Origin: Nostoc sp. FACHB-892
GTDB taxonomy: Bacteria; Cyanobacteriota; Cyanobacteriia; Cyanobacteriales; Nostocaceae
Assembly (NCBI RefSeq): GCF_014698795.1
Contig: NZ_JACJTR010000011.1
Coordinates: 124,001-188,000, forward strand
Direction: 5' to 3'
DNA: 64,000 bases
A program made the position numbers and the translations under genes. The notes beneath the pieces were generated by a model that saw nothing but the letters and a program-made list of their open reading frames with translations, had not been told where the DNA came from and searched no databases. Position 1 is the first letter of the stretch. Each line of letters starts with the position of its first letter. Shown here one piece after another: positions 27,550 to 37,638 of this stretch.

Positions 27550-29322
27550 CTATGATGCTACCTGAGCAGCAGTCCGAGTCCGTCGTCTTCTGCCATCAGC
27601 AACTTTCACAGGTGGCTCATCAGGGATTTGCATCAACAGAGTTACAGATGGCTGACATTGCAATTCCCGACGGATGGAACGTTGCAATTCTCGTTCTAAA
27701 GTTCCTTGCAATCCACCCCAGTCTATATCTGCCGCCTCGCCTTCACTAGGTGCAAATTCTGACCAGCGCACAGTGAGGATTTCTTCAATCCTTTGTTTCA
27801 CCCAGGTTTGTAAAAGCGATCGCTCTACACTTGTAACTACACCCCGTAAGTGAACTTCTGGTTTTGCCAACAGTTTACCATTCCAATCAATGGCAGCTGC
27901 GATCGTGATAATGCCTTCTGAAGCCATGCGTTGCCGTTCTTGCAGCACTTTGGCACTTACCATACCCGAACTAGTGGTATCCACCAATTCGATACCAGAT
28001 GGCACTTTACCAGCGACGCGAATAGCATCTTCAGTCAGTTCGACAATATCACCATTCTGAATAATGATCATGTTTTCTGAAGGAATGCCCATACTCTGAG
28101 CCGTTTCTGCGTGCTTCACTAGCATCCGATGTTCGCCGTGAAATGGCACAAAGAACTTGGGTCGAGTTAAGGCAATCATCAGCTTTTGCTCTTCCTGACA
28201 GCCGTGACCGGAAACGTGAATCCCTTTATCCCGACCATAGACCACTTTTGCACCTTGAATCATTAATTTATCAATGGTGTTGACTACTGCGATCGTATTT
28301 CCGGGAATTGGGTTAGCAGAGAATACTACTGTATCTCCTTCGCGGATTTTGATGTGAGGATGTTCTTTGTTAGCAATGCGGGTCATTGCTGCCATCGTTT
28401 CACCCTGAGAGCCTGTAGTTAAAATTAGTACTCTTTCATCAGGCAGATTGCGGACTGCGTGCAATGGTTGCAGCAGATTATCTTCACATTTGATGTAACC
28501 TAAATTGCGGGCATGAGCAATCAAGTTCAGCATGGAACGCCCGACAATCGTTACTACACGGTTTTGCTTCTTGGCGATATCCAAAATCATGTTGATGCGA
28601 TGGACGCTAGAAGCAAAGGTAGTGACAAATAATCGCCCAGTGGCTTGACTAAATACTCTCTCAAGATTTGGATAAACTGAACGCTCCGAAGGTGTAAACC
28701 CGGGAACTTCAGCATTAGTGGAATCACTTAGTAGACAAAGAACGCCTTTTTCACCATGTTCAGCCAAACGTTGCAAGTCAAACTTTTCACCATCCACTGG
28801 GGTATGGTCAATTTTAAAATCCCCTGTGTGAATGACTACACCCAAAGGAGTATGAATGGCAACAGTGAAACTATCAGCAATGGAGTGGGTGTTGCGGATA
28901 TATTCAACTAAAAAGTTTTTGCCAATTCGCACCACATCGCGTGGTAGAACTGTTCTGATTTCTGTGCGATCGCGCACTCCTGCTTCTTCCAATTTACCCT
29001 CTAGCATTGCCATTGCTAGTCTGGGCCCATAAATCACAGGGATATCAAATTGCTTGAGATGGAAAGCAATCCCGCCAATATGGTCTTCATGACCGTGAGT
29101 AACGATCATCCCTTTAATTTTGTGGCGATTTTCCCGCAGATAGGTCGTATCTGGCAAAACAATATTTACTCCATGCATCGCCTCTGTGGGAAAAGCCAAT
29201 CCTGCATCTAGCAGGATAATTTCATCGTCATATTCAAAAAGACAGGTATTTTTCCCAATTTCGTGTAAACCGCCCAAAGGAATAATTTTCAAGGCGGAAT
29301 TATTAGCTTCGTTTTTAGCCAT
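27550..29322 (-). CDS. rnj: ribonuclease J
   Basis: A 590-aa metallo-beta-lactamase/beta-CASP nuclease with 5'-3' exonuclease and endonuclease activity on mRNA and rRNA precursors. GGLHEIGKNTCLFEYDDEI, the zinc motif MIVTHGHEDHIGG, NTHSIADSFTVA, IHTGDFKIDHTP, LLSDSTNAEVPG and the beta-CASP HVSGHG segment are present. The C-terminal extension (about residues 450-590, ending GRRRRTRTAAQVAS) is basic, as in cyanobacteria. ATG 29322 has GGAGAAA upstream. Its order after dapA and asd suggests a conserved cluster. Confidence 0.97.
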   Translation of the reverse strand: MAKNEANNSALKIIPLGGLHEIGKNTCLFEYDDEIILLDAGLAFPTEAMHGVNIVLPDTTYLRENRHKIKGMIVTHGHEDHIGGIAFHLKQFDIPVIYGPRLAMAMLEGKLEEAGVRDRTEIRTVLPRDVVRIGKNFLVEYIRNTHSIADSFTVAIHTPLGVVIHTGDFKIDHTPVDGEKFDLQRLAEHGEKGVLCLLSDSTNAEVPGFTPSERSVYPNLERVFSQATGRLFVTTFASSVHRINMILDIAKKQNRVVTIVGRSMLNLIAHARNLGYIKCEDNLLQPLHAVRNLPDERVLILTTGSQGETMAAMTRIANKEHPHIKIREGDTVVFSANPIPGNTIAVVNTIDKLMIQGAKVVYGRDKGIHVSGHGCQEEQKLMIALTRPKFFVPFHGEHRMLVKHAETAQSMGIPSENMIIIQNGDIVELTEDAIRVAGKVPSGIELVDTTSSGMVSAKVLQERQRMASEGIITIAAAIDWNGKLLAKPEVHLRGVVTSVERSLLQTWVKQRIEEILTVRWSEFAPSEGEAADIDWGGLQGTLERELQRSIRRELQCQPSVTLLMQIPDEPPVKVADGRRRRTRTAAQVAS

Positions 29323-29605
29323 TTTCTCCTTAGATCGTTACTTGTGGTTAATTAAGTTGATAGTTAACGAACTTGTATTTAAGACAACATCATTTGTCTC
29401 TTAATTCAGTCCCAAAGCAATCAAGTTTTAATTGAAGATTTCAATTTTTTATTCAATAAAATCGACTTTACACTTAAGAATTTATAGTGTGTCTATCAGT
29501 CCTAGCACAGATTTTTAAATTGCAAATTATGAACAAACAATTATGGTCATTGTTTATATGTATCTTTAGAAAGCACCAGACTACCAGCGCTTAATTAAGT
29601 GGTGG

Positions 29606-30490
29606 CTAGATTAAACTAAGTTCTTTCAAAACGGCTTCTAACTTTTGACTTACTTCTAAATCAGCTTCACATAGTGGCGGACGAGTTGAACCAACCTCCC
29701 AACCTTGAAGTTTGAGTGCTTCTTTCACTGGAATGGGATTTGAAGTGAGAAATAAAGCTTTAAACAACGGGAAGAGTTGGAGATGAATCTCACTAGCTAC
29801 CTCAATTTTACCCGCACTAAAAGCTTGGATCATCTGCTGTAGTTGGTTTCCTACCAGATGAGAAGCCACACTTACTACACCCTTTGCCCCGATCGCTAAC
29901 AAGGGCAAAGTCATGTAATCATCACCAGAATAGATGTGGAATTCTTTTGGTGTCAAGCGACGAATTTCGCTTGCCTGATCTATATTACCAGTGGATTCTT
30001 TAATCCCGACAATATTGCTAACCTTAGCTAACCGGGCAACTGTTTCTGGCTGAAGGTTTTGTCCGGTACGACCTGGGACATTGTATAACAACAATGGCAA
30101 GTCAGGACAGGCTTGTGCTATTGCCTGAAAGTGCGCTTCCAATCCCGCTTGCGGCGGTTTGTTGTAATAAGGAACAACTTGTAAGGAACCATGTACTCCT
30201 ATTTTAGACGCTTTTTGGGTGGCTGCGATCGCTTCTTTGGTGGAATTTGAACCACAACCTGCAATCACCTTGGCTTTTCCTGCCACGGATTTCAATACCT
30301 CGACAAATAACTGGTATTCCTCATCCCAAGTCAGGGTAGGGGATTCTCCTGTTGTGCCGCACACCACCAACGTATCTGTGCCGTTATTAGCTAGATGCGC
30401 TGCCAGTTCTGCCGCTACATCATAATTGACACTCCCATCTGCTTTAAACGGCGTAATCATAGCGGTTAAAACATTGCCAAAATCTCCCAC
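29606..30490 (-). CDS. dapA: 4-hydroxy-tetrahydrodipicolinate synthase
   Basis: A 294-aa class I aldolase that condenses pyruvate with aspartate semialdehyde, the first step of the lysine/diaminopimelate branch. Seen are [28 protein letters not shown] (catalytic Tyr), the Schiff-base Lys in [13 protein letters not shown], and [10 protein letters not shown]. Start GTG 30490. It lies 134 bases downstream of asd, which makes its substrate, so they probably share an operon. Confidence 0.97.
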   Translation of the reverse strand: MGDFGNVLTAMITPFKADGSVNYDVAAELAAHLANNGTDTLVVCGTTGESPTLTWDEEYQLFVEVLKSVAGKAKVIAGCGSNSTKEAIAATQKASKIGVHGSLQVVPYYNKPPQAGLEAHFQAIAQACPDLPLLLYNVPGRTGQNLQPETVARLAKVSNIVGIKESTGNIDQASEIRRLTPKEFHIYSGDDYMTLPLLAIGAKGVVSVASHLVGNQLQQMIQAFSAGKIEVASEIHLQLFPLFKALFLTSNPIPVKEALKLQGWEVGSTRPPLCEADLEVSQKLEAVLKELSLI

Positions 30491-30623
30491 CCTGTTTTCA
30501 CTCCTGATTAGCCATATTTTTATATCTTGGTGGTTTTCTCTTGTAATAACCTATCTGCAAATTACTTTCAACAGTAATTTGCACATTTGCTTTTTTTCAT
30601 TAGTTGTTTATTTTTACTAATGA

Positions 30624-31667
30624 CTAGCTTGAAACGTAAGCTTTAGCAGGTTTGAGTAGGTTTTGCTCTACCAGCAACTCGGCGATTTGTACTGCATTCA
30701 ATGCTGCGCCTTTGCGGATTTGGTCGCCGCACAACCATAATTCCAAGCCACAGCTATGAGAAATATCCTGACGAATTCTTCCCACTAAAACTTCATCTCT
30801 ACCAGTTGCTTCAATTGGCATCGGAAAATAATTAGTTTCCCAATTTTCTACCAATTTTACTCCAGGAGAGGAATTTAAAATTTCTCTGGCTTCCTCTGCA
30901 CTAAAGGGAGTCTCAAATTCTAAATTAATGGCTTCTGAATGGGCACGGAGTACGGGAACCCGTATACAGGTCGCAGTGATTCTGATTTGCTGCGTGCCAA
31001 ATATTTTTCGGGTTTCGTTGACCATTTTCATTTCTTCCTCACAATAACCCAAATCGTTTAATGGAGAGTTATGGGGGAATAAATTAAATGCCAGTGGGTA
31101 AGGCAATACCTCAGCAACTGGCGGCTGTCCTTGTAGTATAGCGCTTGTTTGGATTTTGACTTCTGCCATTGCTCTAGCACCAGCACCACTAGCAGATTGG
31201 TAGGTTGAAGCTACGATACGTTGCACTGGTTTAACTTTATGCAATGGCCATACTGCCACACTCATTAAAATTGTTGTGCAGTTGGGGTTAGCAATAATGC
31301 CTTGATGATTAGCTGCGGCTTGTGGATTCACCTCTGGCACTACTAAGGGAACTTCCGGGTTCATCCGAAAGGCACTGGAGTTGTCAATTACCACTGCGCC
31401 TTTTTCGACGGCAACTGTTGCCCAAGTTTTGGATATAGAACCACCTGCACTAGCTAGTACTATATCAACATTTTCAAAAGCGCGATCGCTCACTGGCTCT
31501 ACTGGTATATTCTCCCCTTTAAACCTTAGCGATCGCCCCACACTCCGCTGTGATGCCAACAACTTTAAGTCAGCAATCGGAAAATCACGGATTTCTAATA
31601 ATTCCAGCAACTCTGTGCCAACTGCACCAGTTGCTCCCAAAATAGCTAAACGATAGGATTTTGACAA
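30624..31667 (-). CDS. asd: aspartate-semialdehyde dehydrogenase
   Basis: A 347-aa NADPH enzyme that reduces aspartyl phosphate to the semialdehyde for lysine, threonine and methionine synthesis. The Rossmann start is LAILGATGAVGTELLELLE, the nucleophilic Cys is in NPNCTTILM, and the conserved stretch YQSASGAGARAMAEVK follows. The start is TTG 31667 behind a strong GGAGGAAG site; there is no closer ATG, and MSKSYRLAILGATG is the normal N-terminus. Confidence 0.97.
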   Translation of the reverse strand: MSKSYRLAILGATGAVGTELLELLEIRDFPIADLKLLASQRSVGRSLRFKGENIPVEPVSDRAFENVDIVLASAGGSISKTWATVAVEKGAVVIDNSSAFRMNPEVPLVVPEVNPQAAANHQGIIANPNCTTILMSVAVWPLHKVKPVQRIVASTYQSASGAGARAMAEVKIQTSAILQGQPPVAEVLPYPLAFNLFPHNSPLNDLGYCEEEMKMVNETRKIFGTQQIRITATCIRVPVLRAHSEAINLEFETPFSAEEAREILNSSPGVKLVENWETNYFPMPIEATGRDEVLVGRIRQDISHSCGLELWLCGDQIRKGAALNAVQIAELLVEQNLLKPAKAYVSS

Positions 31668-32773
31668 ATTTGCTTCCTCCTTTAAGATAGTTATCTACAA
31701 TTTTTTTGGAACAATTGACTATTTGCTTATTTTGCTTATATTAAAATAGCGATCGCAGCCTTGAAATCAAGTTTGAATAGATTTAGATTTTTTTCTAATT
31801 AAATCTATAAAGATAGATTTAATAAATTTATTTCCTTGGTTATTTAATTAAGTTAATTGATATTGCATTTTACAAAACCACCGTTCGATTTTTTCATGTA
31901 TCTAAAACTAGATTATTGTAATATTATACAATAAAGCGCCATTTAGCATAAAATTATAGATATATCTGCACTTAGGCGTTTGACTTGTAAGGTGAATAAA
32001 CGTCTTGGCTGTAAATTGGGTTGCCAGGATAATGAATGTATTATGATGCAAATGTTGTAAAATCGCCAAACCATCAAATCGAGCTATGTGGCTAGGCAGC
32101 AGATTTAGTTGCGTACCACAAGATAGCTAAACTCAGTGCTATAACTTTAAAGTACTAAACTACTGGCTGAAAACCAGGATATCACGGTGGTAGCCTACTG
32201 AAGAATTAATTCCTGGGTTTTCAGTGCTAAATTCAGACTAACTGAAGATTAGGATCCGGCGAATAGGGATTGAACTAGAGGCAAGCAAAAAGGGAGCAAA
32301 GGGGACAGTTCAAATGGGGATTCGATACTTCGGCTACGCTCAGTGACCACCCCACCTGAACCAAAACTACTTAACTAAAAGTGGGGGACTCAGACCCATG
32401 TTTCGCTCTACTTCACAACAGGAGGATGGGGTCATTTTCCCCAGCTAATAGCCCCCTTCTCCCTGCCTCTTTGTTAAACTCTTCCCAATCCGCAATAGAT
32501 TCAGCAGTTATTACAAATATTAGGTAAGAAGCCCAGCTCTTAGCCCTGGAAGTGTCAAGAATTGTTATGAGAGTAAATTGTCAAGTCCTTGGCTATTGGC
32601 AGTAAACTGGATCTCTGTGGCAGGACACACTATCCATCCTTGGATGTCATGTCATGAAGCTTTGTGACAATTTCCCATCCTCCTTAAGAGACATCAAGCC
32701 ATAAACGCGAACAATTATTATTGCGTCTTATGTGTACTCAGAGATTAAAATACCAGAAAACTAGAGACGAAGC
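31668..32773. other. 1.1-kb intergenic region between asd and tig
   Basis: No protein gene seen on either strand. The left half is very AT-rich and should hold the asd promoter. The right half has a strong hairpin (32167-32224), a G/A-rich stretch, a CTTCGGCTACGCTCAGTGACC dispersed repeat near 32330 (quoted in part), a small GGGG/CCCC hairpin near 32426-32442 and the tig promoter. Its size and structured parts leave room for a small RNA. Confidence 0.5.
32167..32224. other. strong stem-loop, candidate structured RNA
   Basis: CTGAAAACCAGG (32167-32178) pairs with CCTGGGTTTTCAG (32212-32224), 12 base pairs with one bulged G, closing a 33-base loop. No T-run follows, so it is not a standard terminator. 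It could be part of a small RNA or the 5' leader of tig. Confidence 0.4.
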
Positions 32774-34216
32774 ATGAAAGTTACCCAGGAAAAACTTCCC
32801 GCCAGCCAAATTGGTTTGGAAATAGAGATTACGCCGGAAATTACCAAGCAAACTTACGAACAGGTCATTAAAAAATTAGCGAGTACTGCCAATATTCCTG
32901 GGTTTCGTAAAGGCAAGGTACCTCGGCCAATATTGCTACAACAGCTGGGTACAACTCGTATCAAGGCAGCAGCGCTGGAAGAACTAATTCAAGACGGCAT
33001 TGAGCAAGCAGTTAAACAAGAAGCTATCTCGGCAATAGGTCAGCCGCAATTGCGCTCCTCTTTTGAGGATTTGATTACGAATTATCAACCTGGAAAACCT
33101 TTGACGATTTCGGCCGCTGTCGATGTTGAACCAGAAGTGAATCTAGTTCAGTACACTGATCTGCAAGCCAAGGCTGAAGAAGTCAAGTACGATCCAGAAC
33201 GAGTGGAGAGTACCCTCGACAAGGAACGTCAAGAATTAGCGACATTGATTCCTGTGGAAGGACGTGCGGCCCAAATCGGCGATATTGCCGTAGTCGATTT
33301 TAAAGGTTCATTCGCCAGAGCAGAGGGCGAAGACGAAACAGCTGAACTAGAACCGATTCCTGGAGCCGAAGCAACTGATTTTCAGGTTGAGTTGCAGGAA
33401 GATAAGTTTATTCCCGGCTTTATTGCTGGAATAGTAGGGATGAATCCTGAAGAAACCAGAGAAATTGCAGCGCAGTTCCCAGATCCCTATGCTAATGAAG
33501 ATTTAGCTGGAAAAGCGGCAACTTTCACAGTGACTCTCAAAGAACTGAAGGAAAAAGAACTACCAGAATTAAATGACGATTTTGCCCAAGAAACCAGCGA
33601 TTTTGAAACCTTAGAGGAGTTACGCGCTTCTTTGGTAGAACAATATCAAAAAGAGGCAGACGAAAAAACAAAAGCAAATAAACAGGAAGCCTTGTTAACG
33701 GAACTGCTCAACCACGTAGAAGTTGACTTACCAGCGACCTTAATTGAGCAAGAAGTGGATGCAATGCTAACGCAAACAGCAATGCGGCTGTCTCAGCAGG
33801 GATTGGATGTAAGGAAGTTGTTTACTCAAGATATTATTCCTCAATTGCGGGAGCGATCGCGTACTGAGGCTATTGAACGCATCAAACGTTCCTTGTCGTT
33901 GCGAGAAGTTGGTAAACGCGAATCTATTGAGGTAACACCAGAAGAAATCGCAGCCAGAGTCAAAGAACTTTTGGAACAGTACCCAGATGAGCAAGATGTT
34001 GATGAAGATAGACTGCGCTCAATCGTGGAAAACGAACTATTAACTGAAAAAACCATTGATTGGCTCTTAGAACACTCCTCAGTTGAACTTGTACCCGAAG
34101 GCTCGTTGAATCCTCCTATAGAGGAAATAGAAGCCACAGAATCAGACGCTGATGCTGATGTACCCCAGACAGAGGAAGAAACCATCGAAGCTTCAACAGA
34201 AGTCCCAGAAGGATAA
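32774..34216 (+). CDS. tig: trigger factor
   Basis: A 480-aa ribosome-bound chaperone and peptidyl-prolyl isomerase. Its ribosome-binding signature is IPGFRKGKVPRPIL (about residues 40-53), and the FKBP-type PPIase domain is around 165-245 (GDIAVVDFKGSF, IPGFIAGIVGMNPEE). The C-terminal helical cradle follows, and an acidic tail (EIEATESDADADV) is lengthened as in cyanobacteria. It is upstream of clpP and clpX, the usual order. Confidence 0.97.
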   Translation: MKVTQEKLPASQIGLEIEITPEITKQTYEQVIKKLASTANIPGFRKGKVPRPILLQQLGTTRIKAAALEELIQDGIEQAVKQEAISAIGQPQLRSSFEDLITNYQPGKPLTISAAVDVEPEVNLVQYTDLQAKAEEVKYDPERVESTLDKERQELATLIPVEGRAAQIGDIAVVDFKGSFARAEGEDETAELEPIPGAEATDFQVELQEDKFIPGFIAGIVGMNPEETREIAAQFPDPYANEDLAGKAATFTVTLKELKEKELPELNDDFAQETSDFETLEELRASLVEQYQKEADEKTKANKQEALLTELLNHVEVDLPATLIEQEVDAMLTQTAMRLSQQGLDVRKLFTQDIIPQLRERSRTEAIERIKRSLSLREVGKRESIEVTPEEIAARVKELLEQYPDEQDVDEDRLRSIVENELLTEKTIDWLLEHSSVELVPEGSLNPPIEEIEATESDADADVPQTEEETIEASTEVPEG

Positions 34217-34238
34217 TTAAAAACCCCACAGCCATCAA

Positions 34239-34269
34239 TTCACCAGTTCTGAGTTAAAGTACTGGTGAA
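34239..34269. repeat. hairpin between tig and clpP
   Basis: TTCACCAGT and ACTGGTGAA, a perfect 9-bp stem with a 13-base loop, 23 bases after the tig stop. No T-run follows; a processing or attenuation element is possible. The next 290 bases before clpP include a G/A-rich repeat stretch and presumably a clpP promoter. Confidence 0.6.
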
Positions 34270-34557
34270 ATGGGTAAGGTAAAGGAAATGAGGGAGCAGG
34301 GAGCAGAGGGAGAAATAACCAATGCCCCATGACTCTTGATTCCTGAAAACTCAGGGATAAAGGCAGAATCATTAAAGAACGAATAAATTTTCAGCAGATT
34401 GTGACACATATTATTGCCTGAGCTTGATACTGTGTTACACGAGAGGAAATTATATGAGGCATAATGGTTAACACGTAGCTATAAAAATCCTATTCGTCGA
34501 AAAGGCAGCATCTGCTGCTGAAACATTTGTCCTAAATTATCGTCAAAGAAAGCTTGT

Positions 34558-35256
34558 ATGCTTGTATCGCAGTCGGGAAACTACCCCATCAGCAACCAAA
34601 GTCGAATCAACATTAACTCTCAGTTGAACAGCCCTAGCAACATCGTGCCGATGGTGGTGGAACAGTCTGGCATGGGAGAAAGGGCTTTCGACATCTACTC
34701 CCGCCTGCTGCGAGAGCGGATTATCTTTTTGGGAACGCCAATAGACGATACCGTAGCCAACTCAATTGTGGCTCAGTTGTTATTCCTAGACGCCGAAGAC
34801 TCAGAAAAAGACATCCAACTGTATGTTAATTCTCCTGGCGGCTCGGTCTACGCAGGCATGGCAATCTATGATACAATACAGCAAATTCGCCCTGATGTTG
34901 TTACCATCTGTTTTGGATTAGCCGCGAGCATGGGGGCATTTTTGTTGACAGCAGGGGCTGCCGGTAAGCGAATGTCTCTGCCCGACTCCCGGATTATGAT
35001 TCACCAACCACTTGGTGGCGCTCAAGGTCAAGCCATTGACATTGAAATTCAAGCCAGAGAAATTCTTTACATTAAGGGTAAGTTGAATGAGTTAATGGCT
35101 CATCATACTGGTCAACCCATAGAAAGAATTGAAGCAGATACTGAGCGCGACTTCTTTATGTCGGCAGAAGAGGCGAAGAACTACGGTTTGATTGATCAGG
35201 TCATTTCCAGGCAAAATCTTCCCACAGCAGGGGAGAACGTCACCATTCTGAAATAA
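34558..35256 (+). CDS. clpP: ATP-dependent Clp protease proteolytic subunit
   Basis: A 232-aa serine peptidase of the Clp complex, with an N-terminal extension of about 35 residues relative to E. coli. The catalytic Ser is in [11 protein letters not shown], His in [10 protein letters not shown], and Asp near [13 protein letters not shown]. It pairs with ClpX, encoded 9 bases downstream. It is one of several ClpP paralogues normal in cyanobacteria. Confidence 0.96.
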   Translation: MLVSQSGNYPISNQSRININSQLNSPSNIVPMVVEQSGMGERAFDIYSRLLRERIIFLGTPIDDTVANSIVAQLLFLDAEDSEKDIQLYVNSPGGSVYAGMAIYDTIQQIRPDVVTICFGLAASMGAFLLTAGAAGKRMSLPDSRIMIHQPLGGAQGQAIDIEIQAREILYIKGKLNELMAHHTGQPIERIEADTERDFFMSAEEAKNYGLIDQVISRQNLPTAGENVTILK

Positions 35257-35265
35257 GAGGCTGGT

Positions 35266-36606
35266 ATGTCTAAGTACGACTCCCATTTAAAATGTTCATT
35301 TTGCGGCAAGTCTCAAGAGCAGGTGCGTAAATTAATCGCGGGGCCGGGAGTCTACATCTGCGATGAATGCGTTGACTTGTGTAATGAAATACTAGACGAG
35401 GAGTTACTCGATACTAATGGTGCGGCTGCACAACCCGCACCAAGAGCAGAACCACCTCAAAAACGACGTACCCAATCTTCTAGTATTTCGTTTAATCAAA
35501 TACCCAAGCCAAGAGAGATTAAAAATTATCTAGACGAACACGTCATTGGCCAAGACGAAGCCAAAAAAGTGCTGTCAGTAGCCGTTTACAATCACTACAA
35601 ACGGTTGGCGGTCATTCAGTCTAAAACCACTGGCAAAGCTGCGGCAGATGATGCTGTAGAACTGCAAAAGTCCAACATTTTGTTAATCGGTCCGACTGGT
35701 TGCGGTAAAACTCTCTTAGCGCAAACTTTAGCGAAAATCCTGGATGTACCCTTTGCCGTTGCTGATGCTACGACGCTGACAGAAGCGGGGTATGTGGGAG
35801 AAGATGTGGAAAATATCTTGCTGCGACTGTTGCAAGTGGCAGATTTAGATATAGAGGAAGCGCAACGAGGAATCATCTACATTGATGAAATTGACAAAAT
35901 TGCTCGAAAGAGTGAAAACCCGTCAATTACCCGCGATGTTTCTGGCGAAGGCGTGCAGCAAGCCTTGCTAAAAATGTTAGAGGGAACGATCGCCAATGTA
36001 CCACCCCAAGGAGGGCGTAAGCATCCCTATCAAGACTGCATCCAGATTGATACAAGTAATATCTTGTTCGTCTGTGGTGGTGCTTTCGTAGGTCTAGAAA
36101 AGGTTGTGGATCAGAGAGTTGGCAAAAAAGCAATAGGCTTTGTGCAACCTGGAGAAGGCCAAACGAAGGAGAAACGAGCAGCAGATACTCTCCGCCATCT
36201 AGCACCGGATGATTTAGTAAAATTTGGTATGATTCCCGAATTTATTGGGCGCGTGCCAATGGTAGCAGTAGTAGATCCGCTAGATGAAGAAGCGCTAATG
36301 GCGATTCTCACCCAACCACGCAGTGCCTTAGTGAAGCAGTACCAAAAACTGCTGAAGATGGATAATGTCCAGTTAGATTTTAAACCAGAAGCCTTACGAG
36401 CGATCGCTCAAGAAGCCTACCGCCGTAAAACTGGTGCTAGAGCGCTACGGGGCATTGTGGAAGAACTTATGCTCGATGTTATGTATGAGTTACCATCTCG
36501 TAAGGATGTGACACGTTGTACAGTAACACGGGAGATGGTTGAGAAGCGATCAACTGCCGAACTGATAATACATCCATCTTCACTACCAAAACCAGAGTCA
36601 GCTTAA
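35266..36606 (+). CDS. clpX: ATP-dependent Clp protease ATP-binding subunit ClpX
   Basis: A 446-aa AAA+ unfoldase. The N-terminal C4 zinc finger is CSFCGKSQ and CDECVDLC (Cys about 10, 13, 32, 35). Walker A is [18 protein letters not shown], Walker B is [12 protein letters not shown], and the sensor and [14 protein letters not shown] box are present. Translation is probably coupled to clpP 9 bases upstream. Complete. Confidence 0.98.
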   Translation: MSKYDSHLKCSFCGKSQEQVRKLIAGPGVYICDECVDLCNEILDEELLDTNGAAAQPAPRAEPPQKRRTQSSSISFNQIPKPREIKNYLDEHVIGQDEAKKVLSVAVYNHYKRLAVIQSKTTGKAAADDAVELQKSNILLIGPTGCGKTLLAQTLAKILDVPFAVADATTLTEAGYVGEDVENILLRLLQVADLDIEEAQRGIIYIDEIDKIARKSENPSITRDVSGEGVQQALLKMLEGTIANVPPQGGRKHPYQDCIQIDTSNILFVCGGAFVGLEKVVDQRVGKKAIGFVQPGEGQTKEKRAADTLRHLAPDDLVKFGMIPEFIGRVPMVAVVDPLDEEALMAILTQPRSALVKQYQKLLKMDNVQLDFKPEALRAIAQEAYRRKTGARALRGIVEELMLDVMYELPSRKDVTRCTVTREMVEKRSTAELIIHPSSLPKPESA

Positions 36607-36690
36607 TAGTCATTAGTCATTGGTTATTAGTCAAAAACTAAAGACTAATAACCATTTAATAAGGGAAAATGACTAATGACAACTGACAAA
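36607..36690. repeat. CATTAGT-type repeat with hairpin after clpX
   Basis: GGTTATTAGTC (36622-36632) and GACTAATAACC (36643-36653) form a perfect 11-bp stem, surrounded by CATTAGT/GACTAATGAC units. It follows clpX directly and may serve as its terminator. Confidence 0.7.
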
Positions 36691-36703
36691 GGACTAATGA
36701 CTA

Positions 36704-37624
36704 ATGCCTTATATTAAAGTTCGTGGCGTTGAGCATTACTATGAATGGGTGAAAAAACCATCTGGTTCTTTGGTAAAACCAGTGATGGTTTTCATTCACG
36801 GTTGGGCTGGTTCAGCTAGGTATTGGCAAAATACCGCTGACGCTTTATCGGAGCAATTTGATTGTTTACTCTACGATATGCGGGGATTTGGCCGTTCTGG
36901 TGGGAAGCCAACCATAGCCGAAGCAAGTGAAGCTGTTGCCGAATCTGAGTCCTTCAAGGAAGAATCACAGGCAATCAAAGACTTAACCTATGAATTAGAG
37001 GAATACGCTGATGATTTAGCAGCTTTGTTAGATGGGTTGCATCTTCAACGTGTTTATATCAATGCTCACTCGATGGGCGCGTCTGTTGCTACTTTATTTT
37101 TTAACCGCTATCCCGAACGAGTGGAACGAGGAATTTTAACTTGTAGCGGCGTTTTTGAGTACGACGAAAAATCCTTTAGTGCTTTTCATAAGTTTGGTGG
37201 CTATGTAGTTAAATTTCGTCCCAAGTGGTTAAGCAAAATTCCATTTGTTGACCGAATGTTTATGGCCAGATTTTTATATAGTTCTATACCACATTCTGAG
37301 CGTCAAGCTTTTTTGGAAGATTTTCTGGAAGCAGATTACGATGCAGCTTTAGGAACAATTTTTACTTCAGTCAGCAAGGCTCAATCTGAAGTGATGCCGC
37401 AAGAATTTGCCAAGCTGACAGTGCCGACTCTGCTCGTAGCGGGGGAGTATGACAAAATTATTCCAGCCGAGATGGGGCGTCAAGCAGCTGCACTAAGTGA
37501 CAAGGTGGAGTTTGTGATGATTCGCAACACAGCGCATTTCCCAATGTTGGAAGATGCGCCAACTTACTTGCAACGAGTACAAGAGTTTTTGCAAATTAAC
37601 ACCCCACAACCACAAGTCGGATAA
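36704..37624 (+). CDS. alpha/beta hydrolase
   Basis: A 306-aa alpha/beta-hydrolase fold enzyme. The oxyanion motif is VFIHGWAGSARYW, the nucleophile elbow is INAHSMGASVAT, the acid is around LLVAGEYDKIIP, and the final His is in RNTAHFPMLEDAP. A 30-residue acidic insertion (AEASEAVAESESFKEES) follows GFGRSGGKP. No signal peptide. Substrate unknown; it converges with the FAD monooxygenase. Confidence 0.9.
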   Translation: MPYIKVRGVEHYYEWVKKPSGSLVKPVMVFIHGWAGSARYWQNTADALSEQFDCLLYDMRGFGRSGGKPTIAEASEAVAESESFKEESQAIKDLTYELEEYADDLAALLDGLHLQRVYINAHSMGASVATLFFNRYPERVERGILTCSGVFEYDEKSFSAFHKFGGYVVKFRPKWLSKIPFVDRMFMARFLYSSIPHSERQAFLEDFLEADYDAALGTIFTSVSKAQSEVMPQEFAKLTVPTLLVAGEYDKIIPAEMGRQAAALSDKVEFVMIRNTAHFPMLEDAPTYLQRVQEFLQINTPQPQVG

Positions 37625-37638
37625 GTGATGACGGTTTT

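Noticed and set aside
27522..27749. 75-codon frame on the plus strand at the end of rnj
   Set aside because: Antisense to the conserved C-terminus of ribonuclease J; no independent support.
32255..32300. GGATTGAACTAG-like segment resembling a tRNA T-loop in reverse
   Set aside because: No matching acceptor, D or anticodon arms could be found around it.
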